From an uncultured Clostridia bacterium (lineage in GTDB: Bacteria; Bacillota; Clostridia; Christensenellales; Aristaeellaceae): 33,484 nt of DNA. The stretch is from positions 1-33,484 of the forward strand of contig CAMNLM010000016.1 in the NCBI GenBank assembly GCA_946543085.1. The letters are read 5' to 3'. Position numbers and translations under genes: made by a program. Positions 27,041 through 33,484 of this stretch are shown piece by piece (within the stretch, counting starts at the first letter, position 1; each line of letters starts with the position of its first letter). Under the pieces are notes generated by a model. The model made no database searches, was not told the DNA's origin, and saw only the letters and a list, made by a program, of their open reading frames with translations.

Positions 27041-27837
27041 TGGCAACGGCAGACGCTGCAGTGATGCAGCCTTCATTGGAAACAAAAAGACAGGCGGATT
27101 TGCCTGTCGCCGGCAATACAGCCACGGGATGGCTGAAGATCATTGCCCTCGTCTTTATGTTCATCGATCACAGCGGCAAGATGCTCTTTCCCTCCGTACC
27201 GGAGATGCGCATCCTCGGCCGAATCGCTTTCCCGCTGTACGCCTGGTGCCTCGTCGTCGGCTTCTGTCATACACGGAGCGTGCCGAAATATCTCCTGCGC
27301 CTGCTTGGCGTCGGACTGGTTTCCCAGGGGCTCTATATGCTGGCGCTGAACCATACATGGAAGGAGCCCAATATCTTCCTCACGCTCTGCATGGGTTTGC
27401 TGGCACTCTGGGGATTGCGGGAGAACCGGTATGGCAGCGCTGTCTGGGCGCCTGTGCTGGCTCTGCTCGCCGCTGTGCTGACAGGCTGCGACTACGGCTG
27501 GAAAGGTGTGCTGTTCATCATACTGCTCTATGCTTGCCGCGGCTCGCGGCCAAGCATAGCCGCGGTCATGGCCGCCTTCTGTCTGTATTGGGGATCGAGC
27601 AGCGGCACAGTGACACACTTCTTTGCGCTTGACTTCCAGCCGCTGATCTCAAAATTCCCCTCGTCGTCCCTCATCGGCCCCTGGATGCGTCTCCAGACAC
27701 TTGCGATTCTGGCGCTGCCGCTGATTCTGATCCGCTTCCCAAGAGACTGCAAGCTGCCCAAATGGGTGGGTTATGGCATCTATCCAGCACACCTTGCGCT
27801 TCTCTATCTGCTGGAACTGATACAGCGCAGCCGCTGA
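27040..27837 (+). CDS. TraX-family membrane protein
   Basis: A 265-residue polytopic membrane protein. The opening block GWLKIIALVFMFIDHSGKMLFP and the following RILGRIAFPLYAWCLVVGF and YLLRLLGVGLVSQGLYML are the hallmarks of the TraX family, named for the F-pilin acetylase but widespread in Bacillota chromosomes without conjugation genes; they are probably acyltransferase-3-like enzymes. About eight hydrophobic segments are visible, ending with YGIYPAHLALLYLLELI. GGAGG (27028-27032) precedes the ATG, which overlaps the TetR stop by one base, so the two are cotranscribed. The natural acceptor is unknown. No other conjugation gene is nearby. Confidence 0.88.
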   Translation: MATADAAVMQPSLETKRQADLPVAGNTATGWLKIIALVFMFIDHSGKMLFPSVPEMRILGRIAFPLYAWCLVVGFCHTRSVPKYLLRLLGVGLVSQGLYMLALNHTWKEPNIFLTLCMGLLALWGLRENRYGSAVWAPVLALLAAVLTGCDYGWKGVLFIILLYACRGSRPSIAAVMAAFCLYWGSSSGTVTHFFALDFQPLISKFPSSSLIGPWMRLQTLAILALPLILIRFPRDCKLPKWVGYGIYPAHLALLYLLELIQRSR

Positions 27838-27842
27838 GACCG

Positions 27843-28313
27843 TCAGGTATCCGCTTCGCGCCAGTCGGCGATGACGTTCTCATGGCAGATGAACGTGATG
27901 CGCTCGCCGGAACGCCAGGCCGGCGTGGGCTTCTCCGCGTCCAGATAGTAGGTGTGTTCGTAGCGGTGACCGGCGTCGTCTGACACCGAGCCGTGCACCA
28001 CATGGCAATTCACGCCGTCCACCATGGAGGACTGCTCCTCAATGCGGTCATACAGAACGGTGTCCTCGTGCGTTTTGCCGTGAACCAGGCCGTCAAGCAT
28101 CCTGGCATAGCAGGCCAGCGGATGAACCGTCAGATCATAGAAGAATACGAAACCGCACGCCCCCGCGAGCAGAGCCGCCGTGCAGACAATCTGATTGCGC
28201 ATGATGAGGCCGATGACGCTCACCGCCAGCATCAGCAGACTGGCGGCAATGACGATGATGCGGCGCTTCCTGACCTGTTCCCGGACCGCCAGCCATTCCG
28301 CTTCTGTATACAT
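27843..28313 (-). CDS. Small two-helix membrane protein, hypothetical
   Basis: A 156-residue protein with a short charged N terminus, two membrane helices (about 18-39 and 42-63), and a cytoplasmic domain of about 90 residues that contains beta-like strands (VNCHVVHGSVS, RYEHTYYLD, ERITFICHENVIADW). GGGAGGG lies 8 bases before the ATG, and a consensus-like promoter is upstream. It is monocistronic and converges on the TraX gene with only 5 bases between stop codons and no visible terminator. I do not recognise a family; the soluble part resembles small membrane-associated beta domains found in many Clostridia. Confidence 0.75.
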   Translation of the reverse strand: MYTEAEWLAVREQVRKRRIIVIAASLLMLAVSVIGLIMRNQIVCTAALLAGACGFVFFYDLTVHPLACYARMLDGLVHGKTHEDTVLYDRIEEQSSMVDGVNCHVVHGSVSDDAGHRYEHTYYLDAEKPTPAWRSGERITFICHENVIADWREADT

Positions 28314-28333
28314 GTTTCATCCCTCCCTATCGG

Positions 28334-28362
28334 ATTGTAAGGGATTCCAACCCCGGTGTCAA
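28334..28362 (-). promoter_or_regulatory. Predicted sigmaA promoter of the small membrane protein gene
   Basis: On the minus strand TTGACA (28362-28357), a 17-base spacer and TACAAT (28339-28334), a one-mismatch consensus. No equally good promoter is seen for the gene starting at 28412 in the other direction. Confidence 0.82.
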
Positions 28363-28411
28363 GGCTCGGTTTGAAGGATGGATCGAGCACCCCTGTGAAA
28401 GAAGGTCATCT

Positions 28412-30505
28412 ATGACGGCAAACAGCACCAGAAGGCGTCCACGGGCACAGATTCTTCTGTACATGTGGAACCTGTATACCTATATCTATTGCATGCTGAC
28501 ATCCCAGGCGCTGGTGGAGATGGCCATCTTTGGCGGCGCGCTTTATATGTCCATGCGCGTCAGCGTGGTGTTTTTCAGTACGTATGCCGGCGAGGCGCGC
28601 TTCCGTCTGCCCGAGAAGGAAAGACGATGGCGCACGGCGATCATGATCCTGCTCCTGATCCTGACGCTGAGCATTTTTGTGATCTATCCTTCGAGGCTGG
28701 ACAACCCGTCCCTCTGGATGCTCTTTGCCCTCGTCATCTGTCTGAGCATGCGCGACGGCCTGACGGAGCGGCTGATCCGCCGCGGTTTCCTGAATACGGT
28801 GCGCCTGCGCAGCGCGCTCGTCTATGCCTGCCTCCACCTGGTGCCAGCCGTGGTCATCTTCAGTGTCTACCTGTTTCAGCTGGAGGGAGCCCGCGCGTGG
28901 CCTCTCTGCCTGGGATACCTGATCGGTGAATTGCTCTCTCTCATCGCCCAGCGCGCACTGATTCTCGATACGCGGATGAGCCCGGAGGAACACCCAACCC
29001 ACGAACAGCTGGAGAAGCTGCAGACCACGCTCGGCAAGGTGAGCATGTACAAGGTGTTCTCAATCATCACACAGCTGATTGCCGCCGCGCTGGAACTCAC
29101 AATGGTGCTTCTCTATACGCGCTTCGGAACCGACTCTGCGCAAACGCTTTTGCGCGTTGCCATCGCCGCCGCTGTCAGCCTCCTCTCGGTTGCCGCAGCG
29201 GACCGATGGTTCAACCGCCGCCAGCGGCACCAGACCTCCGACCCTGTCAACCTGATGCTTGTCGGCCTCTTTCTCTGGTTCTTTGGACTGAATCTTCTGC
29301 GCCGCGGGCACGAACCGTTTCCGCTGTCTTCTCTGATGATCTGTCTGGGACTCTGCACGGCAGGTTCCACGCTCTGCCACAAGAGCATGGACCGCATGGA
29401 AAGCGCCATGGCGCGCGTCGTGCGTTTTGCGGGCGGTGAAAACATCGTTGGCTATCACGAGATCCGTGTGGCCTCCATGGAGTGGGCGCAGCTGCTCGGG
29501 CAAATGATCGCCCTCGCCGCGATGACCTACTTCTGCCTGCGCAATCCCCGCAATCCGCTCGCTCTCACCGATATCAACACGCCTCTGCTGACCCTCGCTC
29601 CGCTGCTCGCCGTGCTTGCGGCGCTGATATTCACGTTCCGCTTTCCTCTCAGCAACCGCATTCTCGAGAAAATCTCCCGCCTGCTGCGTCTGCAGGAGGT
29701 CGGCGCTTCCAACCCTGCGCTGGAGAACCAGCTGCAGAAGATGGTGATCGACAAATACGCGCGGCCGTTCATCATCAACGCGAGCGAAAGCGTGATACGG
29801 TTTTTCTACCGATACCGTCTCGTCGGCTCCGAGCGCATCCGCAGGGACGATGAGAATCCGCTCGTCTTCCTGTGCAATCACGGCTTTGTGAATGGGCCTG
29901 TCATATCCATGTCCTATCTTCCCGTGCTCGCTCGCCCCTGGGTTATCGACAAGGTTTCCATCAACGTGGATGAGGTGACGACTTACCTTTATCACAATGA
30001 CTTTGAGAACAACGAAAAGCTTCCCAAGCCTTTGCGCTATCCTCTGGCGCATCTGTTTGCAAAGATCTGCGTCTGGCTGCTCGCGAAGACCGAGCCCATT
30101 CATGTGTTCCGCGACAATCCCGGCCAGCTCATCCGGACATTCCGGGCTTCCGTGGAGGCCCTGCAAGCCGGCGACAATCTGCTGATCTTTCCGGAGAACC
30201 CAAACGGCATCGAGCAGTCGCGCGGCTATGAGGTGGATGGACTGGGGCCGCTGTTCAGCGGCTTCGCCATGCTCGCGCCGATCTATTACCGCCGTACAGG
30301 GAAAAAGTGCCGTTTCATGCCCATGTATGTCCACAAGGAAGCACGCGTGGTGATATTCGGCGAGGAAATCCTCTATGATCCGGAGAACCCGGACAATGAA
30401 ACAGAAAGGATCAGCGCCTGCGCCGAAGCGCAGATGCGGGAACTGATGGCAAAGGCCGCTGAGATGCCCAGGCCAGACAGAAGGGGGAAAAGAACAACAT
30501 GCTGA
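28412..30505 (+). CDS. Large polytopic membrane protein with C-terminal PlsC-like acyltransferase domain
   Basis: A 697-residue protein. Residues 1 to about 415 contain around ten hydrophobic segments and resemble a degenerate transporter-like module; residues about 440-697 resemble a lysophospholipid acyltransferase (PlsC/LPLAT) domain: VFLCNHGFVNGPV (485-497) in place of motif I and LLIFPENPNG (590-599) in place of the FPEGT motif III. The HX4D catalytic pair is not intact: His490 is present but the residue five positions on is Gly (Asn one before). AGAAGG precedes the ATG at 28412. The gene overlaps the following polysaccharide deacetylase gene by 7 bases. A transporter-acyltransferase layout recalls LplT-Aas fusions, but the catalytic change leaves the activity open. 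Confidence 0.78.
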   Translation: MTANSTRRRPRAQILLYMWNLYTYIYCMLTSQALVEMAIFGGALYMSMRVSVVFFSTYAGEARFRLPEKERRWRTAIMILLLILTLSIFVIYPSRLDNPSLWMLFALVICLSMRDGLTERLIRRGFLNTVRLRSALVYACLHLVPAVVIFSVYLFQLEGARAWPLCLGYLIGELLSLIAQRALILDTRMSPEEHPTHEQLEKLQTTLGKVSMYKVFSIITQLIAAALELTMVLLYTRFGTDSAQTLLRVAIAAAVSLLSVAAADRWFNRRQRHQTSDPVNLMLVGLFLWFFGLNLLRRGHEPFPLSSLMICLGLCTAGSTLCHKSMDRMESAMARVVRFAGGENIVGYHEIRVASMEWAQLLGQMIALAAMTYFCLRNPRNPLALTDINTPLLTLAPLLAVLAALIFTFRFPLSNRILEKISRLLRLQEVGASNPALENQLQKMVIDKYARPFIINASESVIRFFYRYRLVGSERIRRDDENPLVFLCNHGFVNGPVISMSYLPVLARPWVIDKVSINVDEVTTYLYHNDFENNEKLPKPLRYPLAHLFAKICVWLLAKTEPIHVFRDNPGQLIRTFRASVEALQAGDNLLIFPENPNGIEQSRGYEVDGLGPLFSGFAMLAPIYYRRTGKKCRFMPMYVHKEARVVIFGEEILYDPENPDNETERISACAEAQMRELMAKAAEMPRPDRRGKRTTC

Positions 30506-31335
30506 TTATGCGTTTTCCGGGCGGACTGAGCAAGGCGCTCACCCTCTCCTATGACGACGGCGTCGAACAGGACGCGCGTCTGATTGACATTCTGAATGAA
30601 CACGGCCTGAAGGGCACGTTCAATCTGAACAGCGGCTGTTTTGTAGAGGAGGGCCATGTCTGGGAGCCGGGCGAGGTTCAGCGCGTGATGACCTTGCGTG
30701 CCGCGCAGGCGCTCTACCGGAATTCCGGCCATGAGGTTGCCTCGCACACGCTGACCCATCCCTTCCTGACGCAGCTTCCGCCGGCAGTGGCCGGCGCGGA
30801 AATCGCGCAGGACCGCGCCAACCTGGAACGGGACTTCGGCTGTTTTGTCCGCGGCGGCGCCTATCCGTTCGGCGTCTATAACGACAGCATCGTTGAGACG
30901 CTGCGCGCAAACGGCATCGTCTATTATCGCACAGTGGAGTCGACGCACGGCTTCAGCATACCCGACGACTGGCTGCGGCTCCGTCCGACCTGTCACCACA
31001 CCGATCCGATGCTGATGGAGCTATGCGATCAATTCCTGGCGCGGAACCCCAGGAAGTACAGCAGCCTCTTCTATCTCTGGGGACACGCCTATGAGTTTGA
31101 GGAGCAGAACAACTGGGAAATCATTGAGCGGTTCGCGGAGAAGATGGGGCATCACGAAGAGATCTGGTATGCGACCAACATCGAGATCTGCGATTACACG
31201 CTGGACTTCAAGCGGCTGATTGTTTCGGCAGACGGACGCAAGCTCTTCAATCCCACCGCGCGCACTCTCTGGATTCAGCCTGGACTGAACCAAATTGTGA
31301 GAACAATCGCACCCGGCGAAACGCTACAGCTCTGA
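30499..31335 (+). CDS. Polysaccharide deacetylase (NodB-homology) family protein
   Basis: A 278-residue carbohydrate-esterase-4-type protein. The NodB domain has motif 1 SYDDG (17-21), motif 2 with metal His pair HTLTHP (83-88), and motif 3 RGGAYPFG (118-125). Later blocks LFYLWGHAYEFE and a C-terminal beta-rich tail (SADGRKLFNPTARTLWIQPG) complete it. No signal peptide is present, so it is probably cytoplasmic, unlike peptidoglycan or chitin deacetylases; members of this subgroup may act on small glycosides or lipid-linked sugars. It overlaps the upstream membrane protein gene by 7 bases. An ATG at 30508 is an alternative start. A terminator follows. Confidence 0.88.
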   Translation: MLIMRFPGGLSKALTLSYDDGVEQDARLIDILNEHGLKGTFNLNSGCFVEEGHVWEPGEVQRVMTLRAAQALYRNSGHEVASHTLTHPFLTQLPPAVAGAEIAQDRANLERDFGCFVRGGAYPFGVYNDSIVETLRANGIVYYRTVESTHGFSIPDDWLRLRPTCHHTDPMLMELCDQFLARNPRKYSSLFYLWGHAYEFEEQNNWEIIERFAEKMGHHEEIWYATNIEICDYTLDFKRLIVSADGRKLFNPTARTLWIQPGLNQIVRTIAPGETLQL

Positions 31336-31350
31336 TCCTGCACCATTTTG

Positions 31351-31388
31351 AAAGAGGCGCAGCCCGTCACACGCGGCTGCGCCTCTTT
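31351..31388. terminator. Bidirectional intrinsic terminator between the deacetylase and SH3 protein genes
   Basis: AAAGAGGCGCAGCC (31351-31364) pairs perfectly with GGCTGCGCCTCTTT (31375-31388), a 14-bp stem with a 10-base loop and a T-run (31386-31389) on the plus strand; the minus side ends in TTTCAAAAT. Confidence 0.92.
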
Positions 31389-31405
31389 TGTCGATGTTGT
31401 GTCTC

Positions 31406-33484
31406 TTATGTGTTGTCCTTGTTCTGATTCTCCTGCATGCGTCTTGCGACACGACGCCCAACCGGTTTATCCGCTGTCTGTGTCTCTTCTTTCATTGCGG
31501 ACGACGCAGCAGCCTGCGCCGGGGCTTCAGAAGCGGCGGTGGGAGCCTCTGCGGGCTTTGCCGCGACTGGGACACGGTTGCTGGCGAAGAGTGCTTCGCG
31601 GCTTTCGGGTCTCATGTAGTTCGCGTTGGAGGAAGGAGCCGAAGCCGTGCGCGTCTGTGCGGCCGGGGAGGCTGCAGGTTTGCGCTGTCCGGCATATGCG
31701 GCAGTTCCGCTGGTGTTCTGTCGGGGCGTGGCGGTTCCGCTGACTGTTCTTGCGGCGGGATTCTGCTGGGCGGCGCGCTGCTGAGCCTGAGCTGCCTGCG
31801 CGCGCTTCTGTGCGGCGCGCTGCGCTGCGTTGCGCTTGTTTTTCGTGTGCATGGTGTAAGCGTAACCACCGCCGCCGCCCACGACGAGCAGAGCCGCGAG
31901 CGCAATCCAGATGCCGGAAGAGCTCTTGTTTTCCTTCTCCTCGATCTGTTCAGGTTCCACCGTGCCGATCGGCTCATAGGAGACCGTCGGCTGCGGCATG
32001 GCGATATCCTCCACCGCGCTGATCGTCGCGGCGGGACTTGCCGTCGCGGTCGGAACAGGGGTCTGGATGGGCAGCGGCGCTGTGGTCGCAATCGGCACCC
32101 AGGTCGCGTAGACGACGTTGGAGGTGCTGGAGGGATTCGTCCAGGTATTGACGTTCTCCTGCTCCAGAGAGACAACAGGCGCTGCGGTGGCCTGTGTGGC
32201 CGTGCTCTCGCTGTTATTGATGATACCCTGGCGATATTCGTTGCTGTTCAGGAATTCTTCGAGTTCAGCCAGGCGCATCTGCTTGAAGTAGTCGCCGGAG
32301 ATATAGCCGCGCTTTCCGTTGTAATCCACATTGTACCAGGTCTTTCCGTTGACCTGGGTTGTGCCGAGAATCAGGCAGAAGGCATAGTTGCGCAGCTTCA
32401 TCACCACACCGGTGCCGCCGGCGGTGGAGGGCTGGTTCCTGAGGTTCACGGCTCCCCCGTTGGCGGCGTAAACATAACCATAGCTCGACATTGCGTCGGC
32501 GTTGAAGACAATGCTGGGATCTGTGTTCGCGGGCGTGGGCTGCGCCGCGGGGATGGCTGTGGCCCCCTGCAGGTAGCGCTGCTGTTCAGTGGCAGTCATC
32601 ATGCGCAGCATGTCCGCGCGGATATATCCCCACTGACCGTTGTACTGCACGCTGTGCCAGGGCCAGCCATCCTCTGCGCTGTAGACCTGGCCGGATACAT
32701 AGACGGCAGTCTCACGGGGCAGAAGGTCGAGAATGACGCTCATTTCGGAGTAAGCGCTGCGGAAGGGAATGCCATCGCCGATGGTATAGGCCAGGCCGCT
32801 GATCTGCACCGGCGGTGTAGCGGTGACTTTCGGCGCAGGCGTCGCGGTCGGATGCGCGTTGTTCCAGAGGCTGATCTGATAGTTCGCCTCCCCCGTCGTG
32901 ATCCGGCGCAGCGCTTCATCCGTCACAAAGCCATCGTAGCCGTCCAGCGTCGAGACACGGCTCCAGGCGGTTCCCTGGCCGTCAAAGACCTGTCCGCTGA
33001 CCGAGACCAGCGTGTCCGGGTTCAGACGCGTCAGGATGGTATTGCTGCTTGTATCCATCTCGAACCGCAGCGGTACGGAGGTCCGTGTCATGGCGTAGCC
33101 AACATACTGGGCGGGAATGGGCGTAGCGAGAGGCATATCCGTCATGGTAGCGACCGGCGCGGCGGTGGGAACCTGTGTCGGCACAGCTGTCGGCACAGCG
33201 GTCGCTGTCGGCTCAGCCGTTGGCGCCTGAGTGGGTTCGGCTGTAGCAGTCGGCACAGCTGTCGCTGTGGGCTCGGGAGAAGCGGTAGGTTCAGGAGTTG
33301 CGGTGGGTTCCGCTGTGGGCGCTTCAGTCGGCGGAAGCGTCGGCACGGTCGTGGGAACGGGCGTCGCGAGCAGTTCCTGGTAATCATCCGTCTGCGCCTG
33401 GCTCATCACGCTGAGCAGATCGCTGCGGATATAGCCCTCCCTGCCCTCATAGATCACCTTTGTCCACAAGTCGCTGCCTCTCGC
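31406..33484 (-). CDS. Multi-SH3-domain surface protein with Pro/Thr-rich linker, 5' end cut by window edge
   Basis: About 692 codons are visible and the frame is open at the right edge, so the N terminus is missing. In order: the end of one SH3b domain (WTKVIYEGREGYIRSDLL), a Pro/Thr/Ala/Glu-rich linker of about 80 residues built of PTA/PTAEPT-like units, then three further SH3b domains (YVGYAMTRTSVPLR..., LAYTIGDGIPFRSAY..., YAANGGAVNLRNQPS...), each ending in a GY/GF-[IV] strand. A second Pro/Thr linker leads to a membrane helix (SGIWIALAALLVVGGGGGYA), followed by a basic Ala/Gln/Arg-rich cytoplasmic tail of about 150 residues. SH3b domains bind the cell wall, so this is likely a wall-spanning membrane protein. 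Its role is not known. Confidence 0.85.
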   Translation of the reverse strand, partial: ARGSDLWTKVIYEGREGYIRSDLLSVMSQAQTDDYQELLATPVPTTVPTLPPTEAPTAEPTATPEPTASPEPTATAVPTATAEPTQAPTAEPTATAVPTAVPTQVPTAAPVATMTDMPLATPIPAQYVGYAMTRTSVPLRFEMDTSSNTILTRLNPDTLVSVSGQVFDGQGTAWSRVSTLDGYDGFVTDEALRRITTGEANYQISLWNNAHPTATPAPKVTATPPVQISGLAYTIGDGIPFRSAYSEMSVILDLLPRETAVYVSGQVYSAEDGWPWHSVQYNGQWGYIRADMLRMMTATEQQRYLQGATAIPAAQPTPANTDPSIVFNADAMSSYGYVYAANGGAVNLRNQPSTAGGTGVVMKLRNYAFCLILGTTQVNGKTWYNVDYNGKRGYISGDYFKQMRLAELEEFLNSNEYRQGIINNSESTATQATAAPVVSLEQENVNTWTNPSSTSNVVYATWVPIATTAPLPIQTPVPTATASPAATISAVEDIAMPQPTVSYEPIGTVEPEQIEEKENKSSSGIWIALAALLVVGGGGGYAYTMHTKNKRNAAQRAAQKRAQAAQAQQRAAQQNPAARTVSGTATPRQNTSGTAAYAGQRKPAASPAAQTRTASAPSSNANYMRPESREALFASNRVPVAAKPAEAPTAASEAPAQAAASSAMKEETQTADKPVGRRVARRMQENQNKDNT

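Noticed and set aside
23081-27837. A complete Zorya antiphage system
   Set aside because: Only ZorA- and ZorB-like parts are present. No ZorC, ZorD (helicase) or ZorE (HNH nuclease) is in the window, so I call it ZorAB-like only.
27040-27837. TraX as evidence of a conjugative element
   Set aside because: TraX-like proteins occur in many chromosomes without conjugation genes, and no relaxase, coupling protein, pilus gene, integrase or attachment site is in the window.
33142-33400. Tandem-repeat-like GC-rich DNA as a possible CRISPR or satellite
   Set aside because: It is simply the coding sequence of the Pro/Thr/Ala/Glu linker in the SH3 protein; units are irregular and stay in frame.

Overview
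The window reads as chromosomal DNA of a GC-rich member of the Bacillota (class Clostridia), probably an uncultured gut-type anaerobe. Strong AGGAGG-type ribosome binding sites, sigmaA-type promoters with 17-bp spacers, a BMP-family nucleoside/sugar ABC transporter, class II GalT, an SH3/Pro-Thr-rich surface protein and the gene order secA-prfB-(DUF1461)-tsaD-gtrA-rsmA all fit that. The genus is not determinable from the sequence alone. No rRNA, tRNA, CRISPR array, insertion sequence or prophage was seen. Two genes are cut by the window edges: the permease on the left and the SH3 protein on the right.

Layout. 1-5301 (minus): a BMP-type ABC importer operon (binding protein, an unusual TIM-barrel/beta-propeller fusion, double-domain ATPase, permease). 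5455-6060 (plus): a flavodoxin-fold reductase. 6119-7990 (minus) ftsH and 8110-9651 (plus) galT diverge from one promoter region with a symmetric -10 box. 9765-14930 (minus): mreB, secreted leucine-rich-repeat protein, purC, esterase, purB, apparently one transcription unit. 15214-23013 (plus): secA, prfB, DUF1461 membrane protein, tsaD, gtrA, rsmA, dut and a small acidic protein, mostly with overlapping stop/start codons. 23081-26158 (minus): a three-gene operon for a ZorA/ZorB-like (MotAB/ExbBD-class) ion-driven motor plus a small exported protein. 26441-27837 (plus): a TetR regulator and a TraX-like membrane protein, divergent from the motor operon. 27843-28313 (minus): a small membrane protein. 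28412-31335 (plus): a large membrane protein with a degenerate PlsC-like acyltransferase domain and a polysaccharide deacetylase. 31406-33484 (minus): a multi-SH3 cell-wall protein.

How the parts fit together. Most of the window is housekeeping: protein export (SecA), translation and its fidelity (RF2, TsaD, RsmA), nucleotide metabolism (PurB, PurC, dUTPase), membrane proteolysis (FtsH), cell shape (MreB) and sugar use (GalT). The least explained parts are the stand-alone ZorAB-like motor operon without any Zorya effector (ZorC, ZorD, ZorE), the sugar-isomerase/propeller fusion inside the ABC operon, and the acyltransferase-like/deacetylase pair, which probably acts on the cell envelope.
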